A DNA stretch of 29,418 nt from the IMG/VR virus record IMGVR_UViG_3300007516_000093, positions 1 to 29,418 of that record; one strand, given 5' to 3'. Position numbers and translations under genes: made by a program. Positions within the stretch are counted from its first letter, which is position 1. Every line of letters starts with the position of its first letter. The DNA is from a virus. Positions 1 to 7,558 of the stretch are shown here, in pieces. Under the pieces are notes generated by a model, which searched no databases, was not told where the DNA came from, and saw only the letters and a program-made list of their open reading frames with translations.

Positions 1-52
1 GCATAGGCCGCCCCATTATGTTACATTTGTTACGCCCAAAAGGAACAGCACA

Positions 53-319
53 ATGAAAGAATTGAACGGACAGCTGGTTAGTGCCGAGCAGGAACTCCAA
101 GCCCTATGGGCCGCCGGGCGGTACGACAACGCACTGCGACTCGTGGCACGGTGGCCACGCCTGGGCACCCACAGGGACGCCATCCAACGTGGGTGGGCCG
201 CATGCACCAACCCGGCCCTCTATGAAGAGATGGGCCAAGACTCCAAGCAACTTTATCATGACGGCCTTGCGGCCGTTGCTACCCGGTACAACCTCCAGCC
301 ATGCGGAATAGACCCATGA
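53..319 (+). CDS. Small conserved-looking phage protein, function unknown
   Basis: An 88-residue acidic-to-neutral protein with no membrane segment or signal peptide. The start is set by AAAAGGAACA ending a few bases before the ATG, the same leader type used elsewhere in this window (for example before 25739). The N-terminal half looks helical (LQALWAAGRYDNALRLVARWP), followed by a GTHRDAI..GW pattern and a Tyr/Leu-rich C-terminus. I have the impression of similar short proteins in other phage genomes, but I cannot name a domain. Its stop overlaps the methyltransferase ATG at 316 (ATGA), so the two are probably translationally coupled. Function cannot be assigned. Confidence 0.7.
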   Translation: MKELNGQLVSAEQELQALWAAGRYDNALRLVARWPRLGTHRDAIQRGWAACTNPALYEEMGQDSKQLYHDGLAAVATRYNLQPCGIDP

Positions 320-1323
320 AAAAACAAACATACACAGGGGAAAACGGCGGTGCCACCCGGGCGGCCGCGAACACGGACGAAAAACTCTACGACCAGGGGT
401 TTGGCGTGCAGGTTGAGACGCCCCGCAGCCGTGGCCTGCTAAACGACAGAAACGTCATCCCACCATTTTCAACATGGAATACTAGGGAGGGATTCTGGCA
501 AGACAGGCGGCGGCGGTGGTTGGCCCTGGGCATTAAATCGGAGGCGGGGCGGGCTGGGAAGTTGACATACAACATCCCTATGCAGCTTAAGGACGGCAGT
601 ACCGGCAACAAAATCAGAAGCCAAACGTCCATATTTGACCCGGTGGTGTGTGAGCTCGCCTATCGGTGGTGGGCACGGCCCGGGGACGTGGTGCTCGACC
701 CGTTTGCCGGCGGCAGTGTGCGGGGCGTTGTCGCGAGCGTCATGGGCCTCAAATACCATGGCATCGAATTACGGGCAGAACAGGTGGAGGCGAACACGGC
801 CCAAATGACGGGCAACACCCGAGGCCGATATGCGCCCCGGTGGGTGTGTGGAGATAGTGCCGTGGCGGTGGCGGTTGCACCCGTTGCCGATTTCATTTTA
901 TCGTGCCCACCCTATGGGAACTTAGAAGTTTATTCAGATGATCCGAAGGACATCTCTAACCGGGGCTATGAGGAGTTCCTGGTTGCATACAACGGCATCA
1001 TCCGGGACGCGGTGGCACGGTTGCGGAATGACCGTTTCATCGTTTGGGTTGTGGCCAACTACCGCGACACGAAAACTGGCCGCATGATTGATTTCGTGGG
1101 CGATAGCATCCGTGCGTTCGGGGCCGCCGGTGCCAACTACTACAATGATATCATCTTAATCAACTCCATTGGAACGGCCGCCATGCGGGCCAACACAAAC
1201 TTCGTTCGAGGTGCCCGCAAAGTGGTAAAAGTACACCAAAACGTCCTGGTGTTCTATAAAGGGGACCCCAGGGCGGCGGCGGCACGGTTGCCGGCCGACG
1301 TGCTCGAATACTCGGATGAATAA
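316..1323 (+). CDS. DNA amino-methyltransferase (N6-adenine or N4-cytosine type)
   Basis: Transfers a methyl group from S-adenosylmethionine to an exocyclic amino group of a DNA base, most likely to protect phage DNA from host restriction or to mark it. In the 335-residue protein the SAM-binding motif DPFAGGSV lies at about 128-135 and the catalytic motif SCPPYGN at about 196-202, in the order of a DNA methylase with motif I before motif IV. The family usually has DPPY, NPPY or SPPY; the SCPPY form suggests but does not prove N4-cytosine. An upstream in-frame ATG exists at 301, but ATG 316 forms an ATGA overlap with the preceding stop and is preferred. No matching restriction endonuclease gene is adjacent, so it looks like an orphan phage enzyme. 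Target sequence unknown. Confidence 0.88.
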   Translation: MKKQTYTGENGGATRAAANTDEKLYDQGFGVQVETPRSRGLLNDRNVIPPFSTWNTREGFWQDRRRRWLALGIKSEAGRAGKLTYNIPMQLKDGSTGNKIRSQTSIFDPVVCELAYRWWARPGDVVLDPFAGGSVRGVVASVMGLKYHGIELRAEQVEANTAQMTGNTRGRYAPRWVCGDSAVAVAVAPVADFILSCPPYGNLEVYSDDPKDISNRGYEEFLVAYNGIIRDAVARLRNDRFIVWVVANYRDTKTGRMIDFVGDSIRAFGAAGANYYNDIILINSIGTAAMRANTNFVRGARKVVKVHQNVLVFYKGDPRAAAARLPADVLEYSDE

Positions 1324-1372
1324 TATCTTTGAAAAATTATCATTTAAGTGGCCAGGTGCCATTGCTCTGGCC
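1308..1372 (+). repeat. Copy A of a 65-bp dispersed repeat (partner at 25100-25164)
   Basis: This stretch covers the last four codons and stop of the methyltransferase plus the following intergenic DNA. It matches 25100-25164 at about 62 of 65 positions. It contains TTGAAAAATTATCATTTAAG, then a GGCC hairpin. Downstream of the hairpin, copy A carries a terminator-like ATTTTCTAACC tail instead of the promoter seen in the partner copy, yet both end with the same CACACGAGGAACGCAAA leader. Confidence 0.8.
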
Positions 1373-1379
1373 ATTTTCT
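1350..1379 (+). terminator. Hairpin with U-rich tail after the methyltransferase gene
   Basis: GGCCAG (1350-1355) pairs with CTGGCC (1367-1372) around an 11-base loop and is followed by ATTTTCT. The tail is identical to those of the two better hairpins at 7404 and 25688, so this is probably a weak rho-independent terminator or an RNA end-stabilising hairpin. Confidence 0.5.
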
Positions 1380-1400
1380 AACCACACGAGGAACGCAAAT

Positions 1401-1976
1401 ATGACAACCCAAAAAGAAAAACGACAACACCGCCTGACGGCCGACGAACGCGAATTGGTGGCGGGGCACTACGCCGAACACCGGATGCTTATTGCGGACA
1501 CAGTGGGCCGTTTCGTGCGGTGCAACGGCGGAAATTTTGATGAATTGCGGGCCGAGGCAGACACGATATTCATGAATGCCTATTTTAGCGGAAAAGTAGA
1601 CAGGACTGGGGTGCGGCGATGGGTGTGGTTCGAACTTTACGACCAATACCGCCAAAAACTAACCCACCGCCAAAAGCTGCAGTACCGCGAAATCGCAACT
1701 TACGAAGTGCCGGGGGTGGCCGATGACATTGGCCAGAAATGGCTGGACGCCGACCGGGATGTGAGCCACGTGGTGCGGCTATTGTTCGACGTGAATGGGC
1801 CGGTGCATGCGGCGGCCGTGCGGCGTGGCGGCGAGCCACGAAACTTCCGGGCGGTATTGCGTGCCCACCTGGCCGGCACACAGCCGGTACAGGCAGGCCA
1901 CAGCGGCCCGCCAGCACCGGCCTGGAGCCGCGACCGCATTAACACCACATTTTCTACGATAAGCGAGATGCTATGA
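1401..1976 (+). CDS. Sigma-70-like regulatory protein (tentative)
   Basis: A 191-residue protein. The start is ATG 1401, preceded by GAGGAACGCAAAT, rather than the upstream in-frame ATG at 1329 that lies in the hairpin region. Residues about 25-80 (HRMLIADTVGRF, then FDELRAEADTIFMNAYFSGK, then RRWVWFELYDQYR) resemble sigma region 2, where helices bind core RNA polymerase and the -10 element. The C-terminal 50 residues (RAVLRAHLAG, then WSRDRINTTFSTISEML) could be a region-4-like helix-turn-helix. The match is by pattern only. If right, it would direct host RNA polymerase to phage promoters; if not, it is an unknown DNA-binding protein. It overlaps the SNF2 helicase start by four bases. Confidence 0.5.
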   Translation: MTTQKEKRQHRLTADERELVAGHYAEHRMLIADTVGRFVRCNGGNFDELRAEADTIFMNAYFSGKVDRTGVRRWVWFELYDQYRQKLTHRQKLQYREIATYEVPGVADDIGQKWLDADRDVSHVVRLLFDVNGPVHAAAVRRGGEPRNFRAVLRAHLAGTQPVQAGHSGPPAPAWSRDRINTTFSTISEML

Positions 1977-3325
1977 CCCAGCGTGCTATTGCAATGCCAT
2001 TCCAACGTGAGGGCGTACGTGCCATCGAGCGGTTCGGTGGCCGGGTGCTCCTGGCCGATGAGCAGGGCCTGGGGAAAACCCTGCAGGCCCTGTGGGTGCT
2101 TAAACGAAACCCCGGTTGGTTGCCGGCCGTGGTGGTGTGCCCGGGGGTGGCCAAGTACCACTGGGAGCGTGAAATTGCGGCCAACCTCGGCTGGCGTGCC
2201 ACCGTGTGCGAGGGCCAGAAGCCGCCGGCCCGTGGCCCTATGCATACCCCATCGATTATAATCATTAACTACGAAATCCTGGACCATTGGCTCGATTACC
2301 TAACCAACCTCGGCCCCCGCACCGTGATTTTCGATGAATGCCAATACATGACCAACCGGCGGACAATACGCACCGATGCCGGCCGTGCCTTGGCCCGTCA
2401 ATGCCCCCAGGTCATGGCTCTATCCGGGACACCACTAACCAACCGGCCCAAGGAGCTTTGGCCAGTTCTGAACATGCTGTGGCCGGCCTCGTTCCCATCC
2501 TTTACGAAATTCGGCCACCAATACTGCAAGCCACAATACCGCCCGTGGGGGTGGGTGTATGATGGGGCGGAGAACCTGGGAGAGTTACACAGCCGGCTCA
2601 AAGAAATTGGCATGGTGCGGCGGCTTAAGCGGGACGTATTATCGGAGCTGCCGATGAAGGAGCGGACCGTGGTGCCGGTGGCGATTAGCAACCCAGAGGA
2701 ATACGACGAAGCCAATAATGATTTCCTCAAATGGCTCCGCCGGGCGTTTGGTGCCGGCCGTGCCTCCCGTGCGAAAAAGGCGGAAAGGATGTTGCGGATG
2801 GGGTACATGAAGCGCCTGGCCGCTAAGCTGAAATGCAGAGCCGTGGTGGAGTGGGCGAACGCTTACATGGATGAGGATGAAAAATTGGTTTTGTTTGGGT
2901 ACCACCAACCCATGATACGAGCGTTGCACCGGCGGCTCCGGCATAAATCAGTGGTCATCGATGGCAACACCACCGGCCGTGACCGCGATATGATGAGACG
3001 GCAATTTCAGAATGATCCACGGGTGCGGTGCCTAATTGGGTCCACCTCGGCAATCACGGCCCTCACACTAACGGCGGCCCGTACGGTGGCCTTTTCGGAA
3101 TTGTATTGGCGGCCGGGGGACCATAGCCAAGCGGAGGACCGCGTGCATCGCATTGGACAGACGGAGGTTGCACGGGCAATCTACCTCGTTGCCGCCGGTA
3201 CCATAGAAGAGCACCTATGCAAAGTCATCCAAACGAAACAATCCGTAATAACGGAAACACTGGACGGCGGTGCCGCCGACGACCTGGCGATTTACGACCA
3301 GCTTACAGAAAGGTTGTTGCAATGA
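1973..3325 (+). CDS. SNF2/Rad54-family DNA helicase-like ATPase (superfamily 2)
   Basis: An ATP-driven DNA translocase that probably remodels protein-DNA complexes or branched DNA during phage replication. The 450-residue protein shows the full SF2 set: Walker A DEQGLGKT (29-36), DEAH-box variant DECQ (121-124), motif III SGTPLTN (151-157), and the C-terminal lobe with motif VI QAEDRVHRIGQ (386-396), the last being the SNF2 signature. It is shorter than chromatin SNF2 proteins and carries no accessory domain, like many phage versions. The ATG at 1973 overlaps the previous stop as ATGA and its own stop overlaps the next ATG, so it lies in a tightly coupled operon. Confidence 0.93.
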   Translation: MTQRAIAMPFQREGVRAIERFGGRVLLADEQGLGKTLQALWVLKRNPGWLPAVVVCPGVAKYHWEREIAANLGWRATVCEGQKPPARGPMHTPSIIIINYEILDHWLDYLTNLGPRTVIFDECQYMTNRRTIRTDAGRALARQCPQVMALSGTPLTNRPKELWPVLNMLWPASFPSFTKFGHQYCKPQYRPWGWVYDGAENLGELHSRLKEIGMVRRLKRDVLSELPMKERTVVPVAISNPEEYDEANNDFLKWLRRAFGAGRASRAKKAERMLRMGYMKRLAAKLKCRAVVEWANAYMDEDEKLVLFGYHQPMIRALHRRLRHKSVVIDGNTTGRDRDMMRRQFQNDPRVRCLIGSTSAITALTLTAARTVAFSELYWRPGDHSQAEDRVHRIGQTEVARAIYLVAAGTIEEHLCKVIQTKQSVITETLDGGAADDLAIYDQLTERLLQ

Positions 3326-3552
3326 CACGGGCCACCGATTCGATATACCTACGCGGCCTACCGGCGGATCTGAAGGCCGCGTTCAAGGCCTATTGTGCGA
3401 TCAACGGGTACACCATGGAAGAGGCGGCTGAAGCCCTCATCCAAGAGTGTGTCGAAAAACCGCGGGGCATACGTGCCCTGGTTGTTATTGTGCGGTCGAG
3501 CCGGCGGAACAAGAAGAGGAAAAATAACCGATGGAATTCCGAGAATTCGTAG
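3322..3552 (+). CDS. Small ribbon-helix-helix-like protein
   Basis: A 76-residue protein starting at an ATGA overlap with the SNF2 gene. Residues about 5-42 (SIYLRGLPADLKAAF, then AYCAINGYTMEEAAEALI) fit the strand-helix-helix of Arc/MetJ-type DNA-binding proteins, which work as dimers. The C-terminal third is very basic (RSSRRNKKRKNNR), consistent with nucleic-acid binding. No toxin partner is adjacent, so a plain regulator or DNA-binding accessory is more likely than an antitoxin. The gene overlaps the primase start by 22 bases. Confidence 0.6.
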   Translation: MTRATDSIYLRGLPADLKAAFKAYCAINGYTMEEAAEALIQECVEKPRGIRALVVIVRSSRRNKKRKNNRWNSENS

Positions 3553-4397
3553 AACGGCACGGGGTGCCAACGGCGCCGGATGGGCACCACCACGCCCGGC
3601 GTGGCTGGGTCCAGTTTGATTGCCCATTCTGCTCTCCACGTTCCGGCCGATGGCGGATGGGGTATTCCACCGCCCGTGGTGTGACGACGTGTTGGGTATG
3701 CGGCCCACACCGGTTGTGGGAGACGCTGCAAGCCCTGGGGGTGCCGGTGCCCGCCATAAGAACGGCCCAGGACGGCCTAAGGCGGCGGGCCGTAGAGCGA
3801 GCCCAACACGTAGGCACGTATCGGCCGCCGTGCGGCCTGGGGCCATTACACCCCGCCCACCGGCGCTACCTGACGGGACGGGGGTATGACCCGGACCGGC
3901 TGGTTGCACTATGGGGCCTCCAGGGCCTTCAGCACCACGCCCGGCTTGGGTGGCGGATCTATGCACCCATCAACCGAGATGGGCGGCCAGTTTCGTGGAC
4001 TACCCGTAGCACCCGGGACACCGGCCAGCGATGGATATCAGCCAAAGCGGAAGAGGAGGCCATACCGGCCGGCCAGCTACTCTACGGCCTCGACTACTGC
4101 CGGAACGCCGTAATAGTGCATGAGGGGCCGACCGACGTGTGGAAGACCGGCCCGGGTGCCGTGGGGGTGTTTGGTGTGGGAAATCATAGCGACGCCCAGA
4201 TATGGCAATTGTCGCGGTTTGCCGTGCGGGCCGTGTGTTTTGATAATTCTCCGGATGCCAGAAAACGGGCGGTGGCACTATGTGCCACCCTGGCCCCATT
4301 CCCGGGCACAACACACCTCGTCGAGCTAGACGCTGATGATCCGGGTAGTGCAACCCGGGCCGAGACAGAAAAGCTACGCCGGGCATTTCTGGAATAA
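3531..4397 (+). CDS. DNA primase with N-terminal zinc finger and TOPRIM domain
   Basis: Makes RNA primers for the replication fork. The 288-residue protein has a DnaG/T7-type zinc finger with CPFC at 31-34 and CWVC at 54-57, then a TOPRIM fold with the metal-binding EGPTD at 198-202 and FDNSPD at 237-242, the latter in place of the more common DxD spacing. There is no fused helicase domain; the helicase is a separate gene downstream at 5662. The family is DnaG-like but short, lacking the C-terminal helicase-interaction domain of bacterial DnaG. The start is ATG 3531 within the end of the preceding gene; AAGAGGAAAAATAACCG just upstream provides the ribosome binding site. Confidence 0.88.
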   Translation: MEFREFVERHGVPTAPDGHHHARRGWVQFDCPFCSPRSGRWRMGYSTARGVTTCWVCGPHRLWETLQALGVPVPAIRTAQDGLRRRAVERAQHVGTYRPPCGLGPLHPAHRRYLTGRGYDPDRLVALWGLQGLQHHARLGWRIYAPINRDGRPVSWTTRSTRDTGQRWISAKAEEEAIPAGQLLYGLDYCRNAVIVHEGPTDVWKTGPGAVGVFGVGNHSDAQIWQLSRFAVRAVCFDNSPDARKRAVALCATLAPFPGTTHLVELDADDPGSATRAETEKLRRAFLE

Positions 4398-4458
4398 GTG
4401 GCCGGAGGCGACATAAACATACGCCGAAGGCCACCCGGCAACCAACGACCAAACCCGA

Positions 4459-4512
4459 CCCCGTACCGTTCGTCCTGTGGTGGCCCATGTGGATGACGGC
4501 CCGGGGTTTTTT
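4459..4512 (+). terminator. Candidate terminator or attenuator between primase and initiator genes
   Basis: CCCCG (4459-4463) pairs with CGGGG (4502-4506) and CCGT (4466-4469) with ACGG (4496-4499), separated by a 2x2 internal loop and a 26-base loop. Six T residues (4507-4512) follow directly. The long loop makes it weaker than the terminators at 7404 and 16806. It argues for translation of the next gene starting downstream at 4526 rather than at the ATG codons within the stem. Confidence 0.4.
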
Positions 4513-4525
4513 CGTGGAGTCTTTG

Positions 4526-5665
4526 ATGGTGTTTCAGAGGGGATTTGTGCCGGTAGAATTATTCCATCTCGTGGCAGATGGTCGCCTAAATACCCAGGAG
4601 GTCTGGCTGGCCCTAATCATCCACGGGCTGGACCATGGGCCGCGTGGATGCTACGCATCGAACGAATACCTGGCTAAGGCCGTGGGTGCCAAGAACACAA
4701 GCACCATCCGCCGGCAATTGGCCAAGATTAAGGGGCTTGGGTTGGTGCAACAGGTGGCGTTTGACGGCCGTGTTCGCACACTACGTGCAACATGGGGACT
4801 TCCTCTAGAGTGTGCAAAAATGCACACTCTGCCCGTGCAAAAATGCACACCAGATAAGATACCTAAAGAGGTATCTATACTGTCCGGTCCTACGGACACG
4901 GACCATACGGCGATTTCTAAGCATAAGATTGAGAAAGAAGATGAGATGTTTTTCGAACAATATGAAACCAAAAAACACCACACTAACGAAGACATCAAAC
5001 TCGCCACCCAACTCCGGCAGGCCGTACGTGGCATGAAGAAGCACATCAACCCTAACCTTGAAAAATGGGCAGACCAAATCGCCATCCTCACCCGGCGGTT
5101 CCCGCCGGCCGAGGTTGCGGCGGTGTTGGGTTGGTATTGCACCAACATCACCCATCCTCGGATGTACCACGCTTGGAGCGGAGAAAAATTCAAACTCCGA
5201 TACGAAGAAATTCGGGCATGGTGCCATAAAGAAAACACCCCAACCGCCACGCCGGATGGGGTGGAGGACGGTATCATCAAACAATTAGAACAGCTCACGT
5301 GGCCACACGGTGCCGGCACCGGGGTACCGGGTGCGGTATGTGCGTGGTACCGTTTCTTCTCAGAGTGGTTGGACGAATGCCGTAGGCAAGCCGATACGAT
5401 GGAGGGTGCAACCACCACCACCACCGGTGCCACCCGGGCCGCCCTGCACAACAAGGCCCAGCGGTGGCATGGTGCCATAGAAGCATTCGGGACACCACGT
5501 GGGTTTGTGACGTGGTGGTTCCGCCGGTACCACGCGAACGTCGTGGTATGGGATAAGTGGTCTGGGAAGTTCCCGGAACCGGGTGCGAGGGCCATTTGTG
5601 ATATGAATGCATACAAGGCACGTAGACGGGGTTTTGATGAAATGATTGAGGAAACCACTAAGTGA
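4526..5665 (+). CDS. Winged-helix replication initiator / helicase-loader-like protein
   Basis: A 379-residue protein. GGAG six bases before ATG 4526 supports this start; an in-frame ATG at 4487 lies inside a candidate terminator. The N-terminal region (about residues 20-80: LNTQEVWLALIIHGL, then ASNEYLAKAVG, then STIRRQLAKIKGLGLVQQ) is a winged helix-turn-helix as in phage replication initiators and DnaD-type proteins. A low-complexity polar linker (about 94-160) joins it to a Trp-rich helical C-terminal part. It lies between primase and DnaB-type helicase, which fits an origin-binding or helicase-loading role. The linker-coding DNA holds a dense run of inverted repeats and an AT-rich tract, as the lambda O gene holds the lambda origin. 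Role is inferred from fold and position, not from a named family. Confidence 0.6.
   Translation: MVFQRGFVPVELFHLVADGRLNTQEVWLALIIHGLDHGPRGCYASNEYLAKAVGAKNTSTIRRQLAKIKGLGLVQQVAFDGRVRTLRATWGLPLECAKMHTLPVQKCTPDKIPKEVSILSGPTDTDHTAISKHKIEKEDEMFFEQYETKKHHTNEDIKLATQLRQAVRGMKKHINPNLEKWADQIAILTRRFPPAEVAAVLGWYCTNITHPRMYHAWSGEKFKLRYEEIRAWCHKENTPTATPDGVEDGIIKQLEQLTWPHGAGTGVPGAVCAWYRFFSEWLDECRRQADTMEGATTTTTGATRAALHNKAQRWHGAIEAFGTPRGFVTWWFRRYHANVVVWDKWSGKFPEPGARAICDMNAYKARRRGFDEMIEETTK
4807..5005 (+). other. Candidate replication origin inside the initiator gene
   Basis: Four perfect inverted repeats follow one another within 92 bases. They are AGAGTGTGCA/TGCACACTCT with an AAAA loop (4807-4830), GTGCA/TGCAC with the same AAAA loop (4835-4848), AGATACCT/AGGTATCT with loop AAAG (4857-4876), and TGTCCG/CGGACA with a six-base loop (4881-4898). 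The first two share a TGCAAAAATGCACAC core repeated at a 23-base interval, like iterons. From about 4915 to 5005 the DNA becomes markedly A-rich compared with its GC-rich surroundings, as expected for a DNA-unwinding element. This lies in the inter-domain linker of a putative initiator gene, the arrangement seen in lambda O. Confidence 0.5.
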
Positions 5666-7062
5666 AAATCACGAAATACGAAGCCAGCGAGCTTCGCCTT
5701 GTGTTGGCCGGCATGGTGACGGATGCCCATGTGTTGGCCACGGTGGCACCACGGTGGCGGGACGACGTTGGGTTGTTTGATAATCGTTGGGCCAACCTAA
5801 TCGGCGGCTGGGCCGTTGCCTGGTATAGCCAATACAACACCGCCCCGGGTGGCAACATCGAGGACGTATTTGACCGGTGGTGTGCCGAGGGCAAGCGGGA
5901 CGACGAAACGGTGCAACTCGCCGAAAAATTCCTTAGGTACCTCTCTGATGATTACATGGAGCGGCCGGTGGCACACCGAAATACCCAATACATCATCGAC
6001 AGGGCCGGTGGTTATTTCGAGAAGTGTGCCTTAAAGCGGCTTAACGAAGAAATCGCAGAAAAACTTACTACCGGGGACACCGGTGGCATAAAAAAACTGA
6101 TCACGGAATTCTCACCGCCAAACATTGGGGCCGGTGGGTTCATTGAATTCGGCGACCAGGACGCCATACGCACCGCGTTCGAACACGAGGACGAGTGCTT
6201 GGTAAAATACCCGGGGCCGTTGGGAGAGTTTCTCGGATCTGAATTTTGTCGGGACGGCCTTATAAGTTTTATGGCACCGGAGAAGCGCGGGAAGACGTGG
6301 TGGCTCATCGATCTCGCGTGGCGGGCCATGTGCCAACGCCGGCGGGTGGCCTTCTTTCAGGTGGGTGATATGTCACAAAATCAAACGCTCCGCCGTATGG
6401 GCGTCCGTGCGGCCCGGAGGCCCATGGTGGCGAAGACTGTGCATATACCAACCGCACTCTACGCCGGGGGCGAGGTGGACCGGGAAGAGCGTGTGTTTGA
6501 CCGGGCGTTGAGTTGGAAGGATGCCTGGGCCGGTGCAACCCGTGTCATTGAGCAGAAGATTAAATCCAAAGAAAGCTTTCTGCGATTATCTACGCACCCG
6601 AACTCATCCATATCAGCAATGGGTATCCGTGGCCTCCTGTTGGATTGGGCACGGCTGGGGTGGTGTGCCGATGTTGTTGTGATTGATTATGCCGATATCC
6701 TCGCTCCGCCCGTTGGCACCGCAGACACACGGGACCAGATCAACGGCACCTGGAAGGCGTTGCGACGCATATCGCAGGAGTTTCATTGCCTAGTGGTGAC
6801 GGCCACGCAGGCGGATGCGGCCAGCTATGCCCAAGAAACTTTGACGAGATCTAATTTTTCAGAAGACAAGAGAAAACTTGCACACGTTACCGGCATGCTT
6901 GGCATCAACCAAACCGAAGACGAAAAAGAAGTGGGGATAATGCGGTTGAATTGGCTGGCCCGCCGGGAGGCCCATTACACCGAATCAGCTGTGTGTTGGT
7001 GTGCCGGGTGCCTAGACATTGGGTACCCAGTGATCTACTCGACGATGAAATCTGGAAAATAA
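5662..7062 (+). CDS. Replicative DNA helicase, DnaB-type
   Basis: Unwinds duplex DNA ahead of the fork. Start codon is GTG 5662, overlapping the previous TGA (GTGA). The 466-residue protein has an N-terminal helical region (about 1-130) and a RecA-type ATPase core: Walker A APEKRGKT (205-212), Walker B DVVVIDYADI (about 337-346), and a sensor-like TATQADAAS following it, then an arginine-rich C-terminal part (WLARREAHYT). The order and spacing match hexameric DnaB-family helicases. The Walker A is an unusual A-x4-GKT with two charged residues. It follows the candidate initiator directly, which suggests they act as loader and helicase. Confidence 0.88.
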   Translation: MKITKYEASELRLVLAGMVTDAHVLATVAPRWRDDVGLFDNRWANLIGGWAVAWYSQYNTAPGGNIEDVFDRWCAEGKRDDETVQLAEKFLRYLSDDYMERPVAHRNTQYIIDRAGGYFEKCALKRLNEEIAEKLTTGDTGGIKKLITEFSPPNIGAGGFIEFGDQDAIRTAFEHEDECLVKYPGPLGEFLGSEFCRDGLISFMAPEKRGKTWWLIDLAWRAMCQRRRVAFFQVGDMSQNQTLRRMGVRAARRPMVAKTVHIPTALYAGGEVDREERVFDRALSWKDAWAGATRVIEQKIKSKESFLRLSTHPNSSISAMGIRGLLLDWARLGWCADVVVIDYADILAPPVGTADTRDQINGTWKALRRISQEFHCLVVTATQADAASYAQETLTRSNFSEDKRKLAHVTGMLGINQTEDEKEVGIMRLNWLARREAHYTESAVCWCAGCLDIGYPVIYSTMKSGK

Positions 7063-7086
7063 ATCATAATTCGTGGCCGGGTGCCA

Positions 7087-7125
7087 TTGCCTCTGCCGAA
7101 GCATTACCGTATACTTAACCGGTAA
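7087..7125 (+). promoter_or_regulatory. Sigma70-type promoter with a dyad around the -10 (copy B)
   Basis: TTGCCT (7087-7092), a 17-base spacer and TATACT (7110-7115) form a near-consensus promoter. The -10 is flanked by TTACCG (7104-7109) and CGGTAA (7120-7125), an inverted repeat that could be an operator. Upstream is an AT-rich TCATAATTCGTGGCC element. The whole region from about 7064 into the start codon is almost identical to 24725-24830. It drives the orphan gene at 7161. Confidence 0.75.
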
Positions 7126-7160
7126 CACAAACGCAAACACCACCACACAGGACAAAGACA

Positions 7161-7385
7161 ATGGCAACGATTATTAAGCTTGAAACACAAGAAACAGCAA
7201 CCGGTTGCATAGCTACCAAGATTGGCCAAAAGCACACAAGAACCAAACATTGTGCGAACAAGAGCCTGGCGAAGCAATGGATTGCCGATCAAATTAGCTG
7301 CATCCTAGAGACCATTGAAATTGCCGGCATCACGGACGCCGAGATTTGGATCGACGGCGAATTGTGCGACATAGATACCCTGTAG
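7161..7385 (+). CDS. Small promoter-led protein of unknown function
   Basis: A 74-residue protein with AGGACAAAGACA directly before the ATG, and its own promoter upstream and hairpin terminator downstream. It therefore forms a single-gene unit inserted between the helicase and the next operon. The sequence shows a basic, cysteine-containing N-terminal half and an acidic C-terminal half (AEIWIDGELCDIDTL). The first four codons (MATI) and the whole leader match those of the gene at 24819, but the rest of the protein differs. No family recognised; it resembles a small early-gene or moron-type accessory. Confidence 0.65.
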   Translation: MATIIKLETQETATGCIATKIGQKHTRTKHCANKSLAKQWIADQISCILETIEIAGITDAEIWIDGELCDIDTL

Positions 7386-7403
7386 AGCAAACCAAACCAA
7401 CCC

Positions 7404-7435
7404 GGCCGGGTGCATATGGCACCCGGCCATTTTCT
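7404..7435 (+). terminator. Rho-independent terminator
   Basis: GGCCGGGTGC (7404-7413) and GCACCCGGCC (7419-7428) form a perfect 10-base-pair stem with loop ATATG, followed by ATTTTCT. The same stem and tail occur at 25688 with one loop base changed, so this is a reused terminator. Confidence 0.85.
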
Positions 7436-7460
7436 AAGAACTTCTAGAAAATGCAAAAAA

Positions 7461-7483
7461 CTTCGGTGAATTTAGAACCGAAG
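7461..7483 (+). other. Leader hairpin upstream of the Lys-rich protein gene
   Basis: CTTCGGT (7461-7467) and ACCGAAG (7477-7483) form a seven-base-pair stem with a nine-base loop in the 123-base gap between the terminator at 7404 and the gene at 7559. No U-tract follows, so a regulatory or mRNA-stabilising leader structure is more likely than a terminator. Confidence 0.45.
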
Positions 7484-7515
7484 AAACGATAACACATCAG
7501 GCCGGCCGTATGCCA

Positions 7516-7545
7516 CCAAACCCAAACCCAAACCCAAACCCAAAC
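7516..7545 (+). repeat. CCCAAA hexanucleotide tandem tract in a 5' leader
   Basis: Four full CCCAAA units plus partial copies at each end lie just before the GAAGGAG ribosome binding site of the gene at 7559. The tract is pyrimidine/adenine-only and unstructured, which could keep the ribosome binding site open; a slippage-prone tract here could tune expression. Confidence 0.7.
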
Positions 7546-7558
7546 GAAGGAGCCAACC

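Noticed and set aside
4651-5730. A 359-codon open frame on the minus strand opposite the initiator gene
   Set aside because: It lies wholly antisense to a gene with a better start, recognisable winged-helix pattern and coupled neighbours. Its translation shows no family pattern. GC-rich codon use leaves the opposite strand open.
7451-7492. A 13-codon leader open frame starting ATG CAA AAA
   Set aside because: No ribosome binding site; it overlaps the hairpin and is within the length expected by chance.
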